Of a stretch of DNA of 52,715 nt, positions 1-11,312 are shown piece after piece. The notes beneath the pieces are model-generated. The model saw only the letters and a list, made by a program, of their open reading frames with translations, was not told where the DNA came from and made no database searches. Source of the DNA: Bacteroidota bacterium (GTDB lineage Bacteria > Bacteroidota > Bacteroidia > AKYH767-A > OLB10); assembly GCA_016714005.1 (NCBI GenBank), contig JADJOA010000010.1, positions 1 through 52,715 on the forward strand, read 5' to 3'. The translations under genes and the position numbers were made by a program. Positions within the stretch are counted from its first letter, which is position 1; every line of letters starts with the position of its first letter.

Positions 1-805
1 CCATCCACATTAACGGCCATTACCGATAGTATTATAGAAGATGTAAAAAAGCCCGGGAAAGCCGCCCGTTAGAGGAGTGTATCCATTTGTATGGCTGGGA
101 TGGTCTATTCATTACAAAGTAAAAGAAGCAGGCAGCATAAAAACCAAAGCCGTTCATTGCTTACTGGGCGTAGGCAGAGATGGAACGAAAGATTTGCTGG
201 GTCTTTATATCAATGAAACCGAAGGTGCAAAAATTTTGTTGCAGGTATTGAGTGATTTGCAGAACAGAGGTGCAACGGATATACTTATTGCCTGCATTGA
301 TAACCTGAAAGGATTTGCCGAAGCCATTGAAAGTGTTTTTCCACAAACTGAAGTGCAGCTTTGCGTGGTGCATCAACCCACAACAGCACTAAATATGTTG
401 CCTAAAAGATTTAAAACCGGTAATGGCATCACTGAAAAAGTTTACACCAGCACCAAAGAACAGGCACAAACAGCATTAGATGAATTAGAAAAGAATGGAA
501 AACAAAATATCCGTCTATGATAAAAAGTTGGTTTGCTAACTGGGAACGGCTGAGTAATTATTTTAAATATCCGCAGGAAATAAGGCGAGTAATTTACACT
601 ACCAACATCATAGAGTCGTTTCACAGTCAACTCGGAAAGTAACCAAATCCAAACGCGTGTTCAGCTCTGATATGGCATTGCTCAAAGTACTTTACTTAGT
701 GCATCATAACATCAACGGCAGATGGAAATCCACAAATACAAGGATGGGAAACTCATCTCTGCTCAAATGCAAATCTTATTTGAAGAACGTATTAATCAAC
801 AATAA
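1..805 (+). pseudogene. IS256-family (mutator-type) transposase remnant
   Basis: This is the C-terminal part of a DDE transposase of the IS256 family, cut by the window start and broken by several frameshifts. Recognisable pieces, in order, are a segment before the conserved YPFVWLD-like block (about 60-120), the stretch with GVGRDGTKDLLGLYI, the LIACIDNLKGF block with its conserved Asp, the QLCVVHQ block (about 355-375), then, in other frames, the RVIYTTNIIESFHSQL motif (about 585-640) and a C-terminal ISAQMQILFEERINQQ ending at the stop at 803-805. The order matches the family, so this was one gene. The frames change at least three times, so it is either inactive or badly sequenced. I could not define the terminal inverted repeat. 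It lies 235 bp upstream of uvrA in the same orientation; that gap holds nothing I recognise as coding. Confidence 0.85.
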
Positions 806-1040
806 AAAAGTATGTTTGTAATGGACAAATCAACAAATCTGAGAAGGGGGAAGGAGCCCCTGCTTCTTTCTCTTCAAAAGAATTTTTTAAAAGCACAGTT
901 GGTTGAACACTCCCTTATTTGGGAAAATGGAAACCGCATTTTGGTTACTATATAAAAACTAATTACCAGGTTAAACTCAAAACCCAAACACAACCCCAAA
1001 AAACTCCCAACTATTTCCCTAAATTTAGCCTCATTTTTTT

Positions 1041-3960
1041 ATGAACCATACAGATAAAACAAACCCGCGCAATTATATTATTATTAAAGGTGCTGCAGTG
1101 CACAACCTTAAAAAGGTGGATGTGGCCATAGCCCGCAACAGTTTTACGGTTATTACCGGTTTATCAGGTTCGGGCAAATCGTCATTGGCATTTGATACGT
1201 TGTATGCCGAAGGGCAAAGACGGTATGTAGAAAGTCTTTCATCATACGCACGCCAGTTTATGGGGCGAATGGATAAGCCCGAAGTGGAGTACATAAAAGG
1301 GATAGCGCCTGCCATTGCCATAGAGCAAAGGTAAACTGCGCAACCCACGAAGCACGGTGGGTACATCTACAGAAATTTATGATTACCAAACTGTTGTTTG
1401 CGCGCATAGGGAAAACATATTCGCCCATTAGCGGAAACCTTGTTAAAAAAACAATGTGGCTGATGTTGTTGACTATATTAAAACTATACCACAGGGCGCA
1501 AAGGTTTTACTGCTTGCTCCACTGCATTTTCATAAAGCGCGCTCACTAAAAGAAGAATTGAATGTGCTGCTGCAAAGGGATTTAACAGAATTGTTTTTGG
1601 TGGTGATATGCTAAGGATAGAGGAAGTGCTGCTGTTGCATCACCATGAGCCTGAGCAGGAAGTTGCACCGAAACCGAAAACAAAAAGAAAAAAATAACTA
1701 CGGAAGAAGAACCACCGCCACCAGTTTTAAACTATGATATTAAAATTGTGGTAGATAGGTTTGTTGCAACTACAGATGCCGGTGATGATTTTTGGCAACG
1801 TATATCTGACTCGGTACAAACAGCTTTTAATGAAGGAGCAGGGCATTGTTTGGTTGAGGCAACGCATGATGATGCCACTGATTTAAATAAATCGTTCTCG
1901 CTCTTATTTGAGGCAGACGGCATCAGGTTTGAAGAGCCATCGGTACATCTGTTTTCGTTTAACAATCCTTATGGCGCATGTAAAAACTGCGAAGGCTTTG
2001 GCAGTGTAATTGGTATTGACGAAGATTTGGTAATACCCGATAAATCGTTATCGGTTTATGAAGGGGCTGTTGCCTGCTGGCGAGGCGAAAAAATGGGTGA
2101 GTGGTTAACCGAGCTGTTACAAAATGCCTATAAGTTTAATTTCCCAATACACCGCCCTTACTTTGAGTTGAATGAGTATGACAGGCAATTATTGTGGAGT
2201 GGCAACAAATACTTTGGCGGCATAAACCGGTTTTTTAAGTATGTAGAGGAGCAGACCTATAAGATACAATACCGCGTAATGCTTAGCCGCTACCGTGGCA
2301 AAACAAAATGCCCCGAGTGCCAGGGCACACGTTTAAGAGGCGATGCTAACTATGTAAAAATAATAAACAAGTCTATTACCGATGTGGTGTTAATGCAGGT
2401 TAAAGACAGTTATGGCTTTTTTAAAACAGTAGAGTTAAACGCTTACGATAAAAAAAGTTGCCGACCGTTTGCTTAAAGAAATAGTAAACCGCCTGCAATA
2501 TTTAAATGATGTGGGATTGGGTTACCTTACGTTAAACCGTTTAAGCAATACGCTATCGGGTGGCGAGTCGCAACGCATAAATCTTGCTACATCACTTGGC
2601 AGCAGTTTGGTAGGCTCAATGTATATTTTAGATGAGCCCAGCATAGGTTTGCATCCGCGCGATACGCAAAGGCTTATTGCTGTTTTAAAATCGCTTCAAA
2701 AAGCAGGTAACACTTTAATAGTGGTAGAGCACGATGAGGAAATAATGCGCAGTGCCGACCATCTAATTGACATTGGGCCTAAAGCCGGCAGCGGTGGAGG
2801 CGAGGTGGTTTTTGACGGAACTTTTGATGCGCTTAACCAAAGTGAAAAAAGTATTACCGCCAGATACCTTACAGGCAAAGAATTTATACACGTGCCCAGC
2901 CGCAGACGCACATGGACAAATTCTGTAAACATTAAAGGTGCACGCGAAAACAATTTAAAAACATTGATGTAAAAATACCGCTTGGCATATTTACGGCTGT
3001 TACTGGAGTTAGCGGATCGGGCAAAACATCGCTCATTAAAAAAATACTTACCCCTGCACTCACTAAAATTATTGGCGGATACAGCGATACCACCGGTGCC
3101 TTTGACCGGATAGAAGGAGATTATACGATGGTGCGCGGCATAGAAATGGTAGATCAGGATCCTATTGGCAAATCATCACGAAGCAATCCTGTAACTTATG
3201 TAAAGGCTTATGACGAAATACGCACCTTATATTCTGAAACTGGTTTTGCAAGGCAGCGTGGTTTAAAACCATCGCACTTTTCGTTTAATGTAGATGGCGG
3301 CAGGTGCGAAATGTGCCAGGGCGAAGGTTATGTTACTATTGAAATGCAGTTTATGGCTGACATTATTTTAAAATGTGAAAGCTGCCACGGCAAACGTTTC
3401 AAGCAGGACATTTTGGAAATTACGTATCTGGATAAATCTATAGCCGATGTGTTGGAAATGACGGTGGATGATGCCATTAAATTTTTTTCGGACGATAAGG
3501 ATGGGAAATACACAGGCTTGCTTAAAAAGATAATAAGTAAACTGCAACCATTGGCAGATGTGGGCCTGGGATATATAACATTGGGCCAACCATCAAGCAC
3601 ATTAAGTGGAGGAGAAGCACAGCGTATAAAACTTGCCACCTTTTTAACCAAAGGTAATGCCGCTGTAAACACACTTTTTATTTTTGATGAACCAACCACA
3701 GGCTTGCATTTTCACGACATCAGAAAACTGCTCGATTCTTTTACCGCTTTAATAAATAACGGCAACAGCGTTTTGGTTATTGAGCATAACCTTGACGTTA
3801 TAAAATGTGCCGATGGATTATAGACCTCGGACCCGATGGTGGCGATGAAGGCGGCAAGCTGTTGTTTGAAGGCACACCTGAGAAATTAGTTGAGTGCGAA
3901 CAATCTTTAACCGGGCAATACCTTAAAGAGAAATTAGTAGAACTGCAAAAGCAGGATTAA
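1041..3960 (+). CDS. uvrA: UvrABC excinuclease subunit A (frameshifted)
   Basis: UvrA is the DNA-damage recognition ATPase of nucleotide excision repair. The 2.92 kb span corresponds to about 970 residues, the usual family length. The first Walker A is GLSGSGKSS (residues 40-48), followed by the SYARQFMGRMDKPEVE region. The first zinc-finger half CPECQGTRLRG is near 2310, and the first signature LSGGESQRI near 2555 is followed by an LDEPS Walker B. The second domain has GVSGSGKTSL near 3010, the paired cysteines CEMCQGEGY and CESCHGKRF (3305-3400), LSGGEAQRI near 3605 and FIFDEPTTGLH. The frame breaks several times: about 1335-1750 (at least two), 2460, 2960 and 3820. All domains are present in order, so I read this as an intact gene with indel errors. 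It probably has its own transcript; the next gene is convergent. Confidence 0.93.
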
Positions 3961-3973
3961 CCTACACTTTTAA

Positions 3974-5069
3974 TTATCTCAGCACCAAAAATCTTTTTGT
4001 TGCAATGCCGGTTTTTGTTTGCAGCACAAGGTTATACATGCCGTTAGTTAACATAGAGGTGTTCATTTGATAGGGCATTGCAGCGCTGTAAGTGTTTATT
4101 TGATGCTGATGAACCACCGCACCATTGCTGCTGTAAATTTTTAGTTGAACGGCTTCGTTTACGGGTTCATTTAATAAAACATAAATAGTATTGCCTGCAG
4201 GGCTCGGAAAAACCTGTAATGAGTTTAGTGTGGCATTAATGGTTTCGGTATTTGTTAAGCGCAAGCTATCGCGGTAAACAATTGCCGAAACAGATTCGGT
4301 TCCCAACGCATTGGTGGTATTGATTTGCAACAGCGGAATTAACTGCCCTGTGCCAAACCATTTGTATTCTTTTGCTTGGGGGCGCGGAAAAGCAAAGCCA
4401 AATCCAAGCGTGTCAAGGTAAGCGGTGTCGGTTCCGTCAATGGTGGTAACCATGCGCAATGCATTAAAACTGCCGTAAGGAGTAATAAGTGTTCCCCATC
4501 CATCCACACTGTTTACCCGTTTTGTGTGTATCCGTAATAGCCAAAACCAGGTAACGAAAGCTCCAGTCACTGTCAGATGAATCGGCATCTAAATAATCTA
4601 TAGGAAAATTGTATAAAATATCTTTGTTGTTAAAAGCAACCGGAGTTTGAAACCCGCTTATGGTTGCTCCCAATCCCTGTTGTTTGTATTGGGTGGTGCT
4701 TTTGTAATAAAAACTGTATGGGTCGGTAATGGTAATAGGAGAACCGGGTATGGCTGGTATGTTTCCGTAATCGGTGGCAATGTTGCTCCTGTTAGGATTA
4801 AAGCTGAGGTTTGCAAAGTATAGCGAGTACGTTGTTCCTGTGGAAGCTACATCTAAAAAAGATAGCGTATCCTGAGTTTCAGGTATAAAGTAACTAAAGT
4901 CCCAGGTTTGGCTGGCGCCTGTTGTGGTAATGTCAACAGGAGTAGTAATGGCTTCGTTACTCACAAGTATGTTATCGCCTGCGGAATGAAAATCGGTGGA
5001 TGTTACAGAGATTTGCGCAGCAGCATTACTTGCGGTTACAATTAGAATGGCAGATAAAAGTTTATTCAT
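3974..5069 (-). CDS. Secreted protein with T9SS type A sorting domain (one frameshift)
   Basis: This is a secreted protein of about 365 residues in Bacteroidota style. The N-terminus MNKLLSAILIVTASNAAAQ is a signal peptide ending in AQ. The body is rich in Ser/Thr/Asp and contains VDGWGTLITPYGSFNALRM, a motif I associate with uncharacterised T9SS cargo. The C-terminal 80 residues form a sorting domain: VFPSPAGNTIYVLL, then LKIYSSNGAVVH, and finally the GMYNLVLQT...KRFLVLR ending. The N-terminal frame (to about 4464) and the C-terminal frame (from about 4550) overlap and are joined by one frameshift near 4510. It converges on uvrA with 13 bp between the stops. No catalytic motif is visible, so function beyond surface or extracellular location is unknown. 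Confidence 0.75.
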
Positions 5070-5199
5070 TGATGCAAATAGTTTAATTGTTAAACGGTTT
5101 GCTAATATGGTTAAAGTAATCTTTAAAACAAAACATCAGATAAAGTTGTGTTTAATTTTCCTTCACGCACAATTAAGTTTCTGTTTGTTTATTTACAGC

Positions 5200-5725
5200 A
5201 TGAAAAAAATTGCTTTACTCTTACTTGCCGCTTCCATATTATTTTATTCGTGCAATGCACAGGATAAACAGCCTCCTAAAATTAAATGGGTAGGTTTTGA
5301 AGAAGCTGTAAAGCTATCGGAAAAAGCGCCTAAGAAATTATTTATAGATGTTTACACCGACTGGTGCGGGTGGTGTAAAAAAATGGATGCATCTACTTTT
5401 CTTAACGACACAATTGCCGATCACATAAACAAGCATTACTATGCCGTTAAGTTAAATGCCGAAACCAAAGACACCATCCGTTTTAGAGAAAATAAATTTG
5501 TTTTTAAACCAGAGTACAAAGCCAATGAATTGGCGCTTTCATTACTGTGGCGGTAAAATGGGCTACCCTTCATATGTGTTTTTAGATGAAAATTTTGCCA
5601 TGCTTGGTCCCGCCTCAGGCTACATGCAGCCCGAACACTTAAGTAAAGTTCTTGCTTTTTACACCAGCGAAATTTATAAAACAAAAAAGTGGGAAGATTA
5701 CGAGAAGGAAGTTTTTCAGCGGTAA
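5200..5725 (+). CDS. Thioredoxin-fold lipoprotein with CGWC motif (one frameshift)
   Basis: A thioredoxin-fold protein of about 175 residues, likely a periplasmic or outer-membrane-anchored thiol-disulfide protein. The start at 5200 gives MKKIALLLLAASILFYSC, a lipoprotein signal with lipobox FYSC (Cys18). The fold is shown by KLFIDVYTDWCGWCKKMD with its CxxC pair, and by the later GYPSYVFLDE segment holding the expected cis-Pro region. The two parts are joined across a one-base indel near 5545, where NELALSLL continues as GGKMGYPS in another frame. A longer upstream reading of the same frame exists, but it has no signal peptide and overlaps the divergent gene, so 5200 is preferred. Related proteins assist cytochrome maturation or protect thiols; which applies here cannot be told. 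Confidence 0.78.
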
Positions 5726-5872
5726 GTGCAGTCCTAAAAATCCACTTAGCTCCGTTGAACTTCAAAATTTAAATCCTCATTTACAAAGGGCAAACTCTGG
5801 TTTAAATTTTTGTCTGCCTTGCTAAACAAATTTTTAGAACCGCCCTTACTCTTAAGTCTTTCATTCAATTTA

Positions 5873-7197
5873 TTATATCATTCCTCTTGATTTTAGTTCA
5901 ACGTATTTGTTAATAGTATTAATTGATAAATTTTCGGGTGATGTTAATATAGTTTGAATGCCATATTGTTTCAGTTGCTGTAGTATCAGGGTTTTTTCAT
6001 CGTGTAGTTTCATTCCAATGGTTGTAAAGTAAATATCGCGTAGGGTGTCTGCTTTTGTTTCTTTCAGGTTTTTCAATTCGGTGTTTTCAAAAAATATCAC
6101 TACTAATAAGTGCAACTTATTTAACATTCGTAAAAAAGATAAAACCCTTTCCATTGCATAGCGGCTTTCAAAATTGGTGTAAAAGAGCAGCAAGCTTCTG
6201 TTATTAATCCTTGCTTTAACAGTTGTAAAAAGCAATTCAAAACTAGCTTCGCTCACACCTTCTTTTTGTTTGTAAAGCAACTCCATTATTTTGTTAAGCT
6301 GCATTCGTTTTCTATCAGCAGATAACATACTGTCAATTTTATTTGAGAATGTTATCAACCCGGCTTTATCGCCTTTTTGCAAAATAATATTGCTCATAGC
6401 AAGGCTGCTGTTAATGCTATAATCTAACAGACTTAATCCGTTAAAGGGCATTTTCATGCTGCGGCTTTTGTCTATAATGGTATAAACGTTTTGTGATTTT
6501 TCATCCTCATACTGGTTTACCATTAGTTCAGCTTTACGTCCTGTAGCTCGCCAGTTTATGCTTCGGTAATCATCGCCCCTTACATAATTTTTTATCTGTT
6601 CAAATTCATAGCTGTGCCCAATTCTCCTAATGCGCTTTATCCCTGCGTTTAAGCTGCTGCGCGTAAACGACATCAGTTCATATTTTTTCATTTGTATAAT
6701 ACTTGGATAAACAGCCACTTTGGTTGCGGCATCAATGCATACTCTTCTTTCTGCGAGACGAAGGCGGCTTTGCAGATAAATTAAAATATTGCCAAACACA
6801 TACTCACCTCGTTGTAAAGGCCTAAGCGTGTAATTAATCTCCTGCCTCCTGTTCCTGTAAAATTTAAATTAACAGAAAAATCGCGTTTTTGAAACTGGTA
6901 AGGAAGCTCGTCAATAATTTTTGCCTCAAGCGGAAGAGTAGTATGGGATGCTATAACAAGGCGCAGGTGGTTATCATCACCCAAGCTCATTAATTTGTTG
7001 CACTGCCTGATGGCATGAAAGCGAACCTTGCTGCTAAAGAGGGTAATCAAATCAGCAACAAGCAATGCAATTATCAGCAGGCAACATGTAATTGCCACTG
7101 AAAAAAGAAATTTAAATACATGCGAAAACACCATTAGGATAATGGCTGATGCATGAGCCACAAAAAATCTTTTCGTAAGAAAAAACTGCTGCAACAA
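5873..7197 (-). CDS. DUF58-domain membrane protein (one frameshift)
   Basis: A DUF58 family protein of about 440 residues. The N-terminus has two hydrophobic segments within the first 60 residues (ending LLIIALLVADLITLF), as in the family. The DUF58 core follows: RIGHSYEFEQIKNYVRGDD, YRSINWRATGRK and QYEDEKSQNVYTIIDKSRSM, the last resembling a von Willebrand A metal site (DxSxS). These proteins often pair with MoxR ATPases and BatA-type proteins, but no moxR is visible here. The two reading frames overlap at about 6781-6799 and are joined by one frameshift near 6790 (...LYNEVSMCL / VFGNILIYLQ...). The most upstream plausible start is a TTG at 7197, which keeps the first membrane segment. Function is unknown; a role in envelope assembly or stress is typical. 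Confidence 0.8.
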
Positions 7198-7343
7198 AAA
7201 AGTATAATTATTTAAAAGGCGAATCTAATGAAGCAGGCACTAACCCAAAAATGTTTTATGCAAGAACCTCTTTGTTCATAAAATAGAAAAACAGGATTGG
7301 TTCTTTTCCTAATTTTGGAGCAAATAAAAACAACTACTTAATT

Positions 7344-7831
7344 ATGGGTTTAAAAGGAGTTATGCATATTGCCGGAATGAGCGGTTTGCATAAAGTAATT
7401 GCGCAAACCAAAACAGGTTTTGTTGCAGAGTCGTTAATCGATAAAAAAAGATTTGCCGTTAGCAGCACTCAGCGTGTTAGTATGCTTGAAGACATAAGTG
7501 TTTTTACAACAGGTGAGGACGTTAAGTTGGCCGAAGTTTTCAAAAAAATGCAGGGAATGAATCAGGATAGCCTTTCATTGGATAAAGATGCAGACGGTGC
7601 TACCACCATGAATTATTTTTCTAAAATACTTCCCGATTTTGATAAAGACAGGGTTTATGCAAGTGACATAAAAAAATAGCAAAGTGGTATGAGCTTGTTA
7701 AGGATATGCTTGTTGATGATGAGAAAAATACCTCTGAAGTAGAAACAGCTGATGCTAATGAAGATGAAGGCGATAAAAATGAAGCTACAGAAAAAGTAAA
7801 GACAAGCAAGACTAAGAAAAAGGAAGACTAA
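7344..7831 (+). CDS. DUF5606 family protein (one frameshift)
   Basis: A small cytosolic protein of about 162 residues typical of Bacteroidota. The N-terminal domain reads MGLKGVMHIAGMSGLHKV, with the family pattern I(S/A)GxxGL followed by VAESLIDKKRFAV and the segment around LEDISVFTT. A single-base indel in an A-run near 7672 shifts the frame. The continuation IAKWYELVKDML and a long acidic/lysine tail rich in Glu, Asp and Lys runs to the stop at 7829-7831. The gene ends 7 bp before the M3 peptidase start, suggesting co-transcription. A box TAATTTTG at 7310-7317, resembling the Bacteroidota -7 element, lies 27 bp upstream. The molecular function of the family is not known. Confidence 0.8.
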
Positions 7832-7838
7832 AGATTTT

Positions 7839-9392
7839 ATGGACTCATTGGCAATAGCAGCGCCACAAAGAAAATTTGTAGCGGCTGATTTAAAGATTAC
7901 TTCTTGGAGTGATATTGAAGGTTACTTTAAAGAATTAAACTCGCGCCAGATTAGCAGTGAGGATGATTTGCTCAAATGGCTTGCTGACAGGAGCGACCTT
8001 GAATCGGTTATTCACGAAGATTTAGGATGGCGCTACATACGCATGACGTGCGATACCACTAATAAAGAGTATGCCGCAGAGTTTAATGTTTTTGTCAGCG
8101 ATATTGAACCTAAAATAGCTCCCGAAAACAATAAGCTAAATTTAAAACTGCTTGCGTGTTCTTTTACCGAAAACCTTAAAACTTCTGCGTATAAGAATTA
8201 CTTGCAATCGGTAAAAATGCAGGTTGATTTATTTCGGGAAGAAAACATACCGCTTATTGCCGAGTTGCAGCAAAAACAACAACAATATGGTGTAATAGCA
8301 GGAGCGCAAACAGTTGTAGTTGACGGTAAGGAGATAACCATGCAGCAAGCAGGTGTTTATCTCAAAAGTCCTGACAGGAGCAAACGCGAGCAGGTGTATT
8401 TTTTAACGAGTGAAAGGCGATTGAAGGACAAAGAAAAATTAGATGAGCTATTTGCAGAGCTTGTTGTTATCAGACATAGAATTGCTGTTAATGCAGGGTT
8501 TAAAAACTACCGCGATTATATGTTTGCCGCTATGTGCAGGTTTGATTACACTGTACAAGACTGTGAGAATTTTCATGCAAGCATTAAGGACGAAATTTTA
8601 CCTGTGTGCAATCAAATGGATGTGTTGCGCAAAAAGAATTGGGATATGAAGTTCTTAAACCTGGATATGGATGTGGATGTAAGCGGCAAGCCTTCTTTAA
8701 AACCATTTTCAAATGCCGATGATTTGGTTGCGAAAACCATAAACTGTTTTAATACCATTGACCCGGAACTTGCCGAATGTATTCAACTTTTAAAAAGCCT
8801 CAACAGGCTCGATTTGGATTCTCGTGTAGGTAAGGCACCCGGAGGCTACAATTATCCGCTGTATGAAACAGGAGTTCCTTTTATTTTTATGAACTCAAGC
8901 GGCTTGCTACGAGATTTGGTTACCATGGTGCATGAGGGCGGACATGCAGTACACTCTGTGCTTACACATAAGTTGGGCTTCATGGAATTTAAAAGCACAC
9001 CAAGCGAAGTTGCTGCTTTAAATACCGGATGCACTGCCGATGAAAGAAATAAAAAGTTTGCCGAATTGTTTGCTGAATTTGGAAGCACGGTAATTGACAG
9101 AACAGGTCTCGGAAGTATTACGGAAAACACCTGGAAAAAGCAATTGCACATTTTTGAAGTTCCATTTTACTACATAGAATATGGAATGGCCCAGTTAGGT
9201 GCAATTGCATTATGGAAGAACTATAAAAACAACCCGCTGAAAACTATAGCACAATACAAAGCGGCTTTAAGCCTTGGCTATACCAAATCGATACCCGAAA
9301 TATATGCTGCTGCCGGTATTAAGTTTGATTTTAGCAAAGAGAATATTAAAAGTCTTGCGCAGTTTGTACAAGGGGAACTAAATAGTTTGTAG
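7839..9392 (+). CDS. M3 family oligoendopeptidase, PepF-like, with internal deletion
   Basis: A cytosolic zinc metallopeptidase that degrades oligopeptides. The zinc motif HEGGH is at residues 365-369, and the likely third ligand is Glu390 in TPSEVA. The C-terminal signature LHIFEVPFYYIEYGMAQLG is intact, as is the ending up to FVQGELNSL. The protein has 517 residues, whereas close family members have about 570. Directly after SEVA the sequence jumps to ALNTGCTADERNKKF; in relatives about 55-58 residues lie here (a helix starting ELASMSMEL and ending near DKFQHW). The reading frame is kept, so this is an in-frame loss of about 170 bp near 9015, either real or an assembly collapse. The metal ligands remain, but part of the substrate channel would be missing. 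It probably shares a transcript with the DUF5606 gene. Confidence 0.9.
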   Translation: MDSLAIAAPQRKFVAADLKITSWSDIEGYFKELNSRQISSEDDLLKWLADRSDLESVIHEDLGWRYIRMTCDTTNKEYAAEFNVFVSDIEPKIAPENNKLNLKLLACSFTENLKTSAYKNYLQSVKMQVDLFREENIPLIAELQQKQQQYGVIAGAQTVVVDGKEITMQQAGVYLKSPDRSKREQVYFLTSERRLKDKEKLDELFAELVVIRHRIAVNAGFKNYRDYMFAAMCRFDYTVQDCENFHASIKDEILPVCNQMDVLRKKNWDMKFLNLDMDVDVSGKPSLKPFSNADDLVAKTINCFNTIDPELAECIQLLKSLNRLDLDSRVGKAPGGYNYPLYETGVPFIFMNSSGLLRDLVTMVHEGGHAVHSVLTHKLGFMEFKSTPSEVAALNTGCTADERNKKFAELFAEFGSTVIDRTGLGSITENTWKKQLHIFEVPFYYIEYGMAQLGAIALWKNYKNNPLKTIAQYKAALSLGYTKSIPEIYAAAGIKFDFSKENIKSLAQFVQGELNSL

Positions 9393-10002
9393 CTACTTTA
9401 CTTTTACTGTAAGGAGTTTTTCATCTTCAATAAAAGCTTCCAAAACATCATTAGCTTCTACTTTTGATACTCCTTTAGGTGTACCAGTAAAAATTAAGTC
9501 GCCTTTTTTTAGTGTGATGTATTTAGATACAAAGGCTATGATTTTATAGAAAGAAAATATCATTTGTGATGAATTACCCTGCTGGACAACCTTGCCATTT
9601 TTAAGCAAACTAAAGTTTATATTGTTGATAGAACTAAACTTGCTTACCTGCACAAATTTTCCGGAAGGAGCAGAGCCGTCAAAAGCTTTGCCTAACTCCC
9701 ACGGTAATCCTTTTTGTTTTAACTCTGTTTGCTTATCGCGCTGTAAAATCTATTCCAATTCCAATTTCAGAAAAATATTTATGAGCAAATTCTTCCTGTA
9801 TGTTCTTGCCTGCTTTATTTATTTTCAAAACAAGTTCTACCTCATGGTGTACATCCTTAGAAAAGTCGGGAATAAAAAATGGCATCCTGTTTTGCAATTG
9901 CGCTGTTTCGGGCTTTAAAAAAATAACCGGCTCCTCATTAAAACTGTTGTTTAATTCTTTTACATGGTCGGCATAATTTCTTCCCACACAAATTATTTTC
10001 AT
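9393..10002 (-). CDS. Fumarylacetoacetate hydrolase family protein (one frameshift)
   Basis: A FAH-family enzyme of about 203 residues, the short form acting on acylpyruvates or 2-oxo acids with a divalent metal. The N-terminus MKIICVGRNYADHVKELN has the family GRNY..H pattern. EPVIFLKPETA and HHEVELVLKI follow, the last carrying the metal-binding acidic HxExE motif. The C-terminal half contains KGDLIFTGTPKGVSKVEAND, the GTPxGV signature. A frameshift near 9735 separates the halves; between them the sequence still reads KQTELKQKGLPWELGKAFDG, the conserved segment before the second metal region. The stop abuts the convergent M3 peptidase stop with no gap. Substrate is undetermined; oxaloacetate tautomerase or acylpyruvase are the usual candidates. 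Confidence 0.85.
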
Positions 10003-10163
10003 ATTTATAAATATTAAAGTTTAATATGCATTTGCCGGTTGATTGTGGACTTTGGCATTTAAGCAGAGTATTTATTTTGAAAAAGAATCAGACTTAAAAT
10101 GAGAAAATTTTGACCTCCCAAGCAGGTAATAACTTATCACAAGCGATTTGTAAAGCACCCCGG

Positions 10164-11098
10164 TTACTTTGCTCTTTGCAAAACCTTTCTGGTTTGCCGT
10201 CTCAATTTAATTCTTGAACTAATGTTACCGTAGAACCATACATACGCTTTAAAAATCATTTTACTGTCATTTCTGTGCCCTTCTGCAAAAAATTTAAGAG
10301 CGGCAATTAAATCTAAGAAGTGTCTTATAAACATTACAAGCAGCATAGAAAAAAAACTCAGGTTTTTATGCAGCATTAATATATTGTTTCTAAAATTAAA
10401 ATAGGTTTTGCGCGGATTTGATTTAGAAAGAGTAGCACCACCTACATGATACACCACTGATTTAGGAATATAGTTTACCGTATAGCCCGATTTTTGAATG
10501 CGCCAGCAAAGGTCAATTTCTTCCATGTGCGCAAAAAAATCCTTATCAAAACCATTAAGCTGATGAAATAATTGTGCGCGAACAAAAAGACATGCGCCTG
10601 TAGCCCAAAATATTTTACTTACATCATTATATTGCCCATCATCAGGTTCTACAGTATTAATTATTCTGCCACGGCAAAAAGGATAGCCAAGCATATCAAT
10701 AAATCCGCCAGCAGCACCTGCATGCTCAAAAAATGCTTTGTTATTGTACGATAAAATTTTAGGCTGGCACGCTCCAATTTTATCATCATTAAGCATTGTT
10801 TCAATTACCGGGTTTATCCAGTTGGCAGTTACCTCAATATCACTGTTAATTAAACAATAAACATCAGCTTCCACTTGTTTAAGCGCATTGTTATATCCGC
10901 CTGCATAGCCAGTGTTTTCATTCATTAAAATTATGCGGAGTGTAGGATAACTTGATCTCAAAAAAGCAATTGAATCATCAGTGGAGCTATTATCGGCTAC
11001 AATTATTTCGTTATTGCCTGAAAATTCTATTAGAGAAGGAAGAAATTTTGAAGCAGCTCTTTGCCGTTATAATTTAAAATGACTATTGCTAATTTCAT
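10164..11098 (-). CDS. Glycosyltransferase family 2 protein (one frameshift)
   Basis: A GT-A fold glycosyltransferase of about 310 residues, likely adding sugars to cell-envelope polysaccharide or rhamnan-type glycans. The start at 11098 gives MKLAIVILNYNGKELL, the typical GT2 opening. IIVADNSSTDDSI follows in the shifted frame, then NTGYAGGYNNAL and VYCLINSDIEVT, the DxD-like metal motif. MEEIDLCWRIQKSGY is the ED-type acceptor motif. A C-terminal hydrophobic segment (NLSFFSMLLVMFIRHFLDL) suggests membrane association. One base is gained or lost in an A-run near 11050. The 160 bp between this gene and the FAH gene show no ORF or hairpin I can support. The enzyme stands alone, with no other polysaccharide genes beside it. 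Confidence 0.88.
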
Positions 11099-11261
11099 TC
11101 CCCTTGCAAATTAAAATCAAAAGTGTGTTGAGGTTAAAGTATTTTTTCAGAAAAATGGCTGGATTAAAAACAGGAAGTAATTATAAACTAAGGCTCAAAT
11201 ATAAATTTCTTTGCTTAGGAAAGTAACTAATATGTGCGTTGTTGTTTTTTAATTGAACAAT

Positions 11262-11297
11262 AAAAAATCCCCGATAAACAAATGCCGGGGATTTTTT
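11262..11297 (-). terminator. Rho-independent-type terminator of the small exported-protein genes
   Basis: A perfect 12-bp inverted repeat, AAAAAATCCCCG at 11262-11273 and CGGGGATTTTTT at 11286-11297, with a 12-nt loop. It lies 15 bp beyond the stop of the minus-strand gene 11313-11771. Read on the minus strand, the GC stem is followed by a T-run, as expected for an intrinsic terminator. Confidence 0.8.
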
Positions 11298-11312
11298 GAT
11301 TTTAATCAGCAG

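Noticed and set aside
1041..3960. Programmed frameshifting in uvrA
   Set aside because: There are too many shifts, at unrelated sites and in several directions, with no slippery-site plus structure pattern; sequencing error is simpler.
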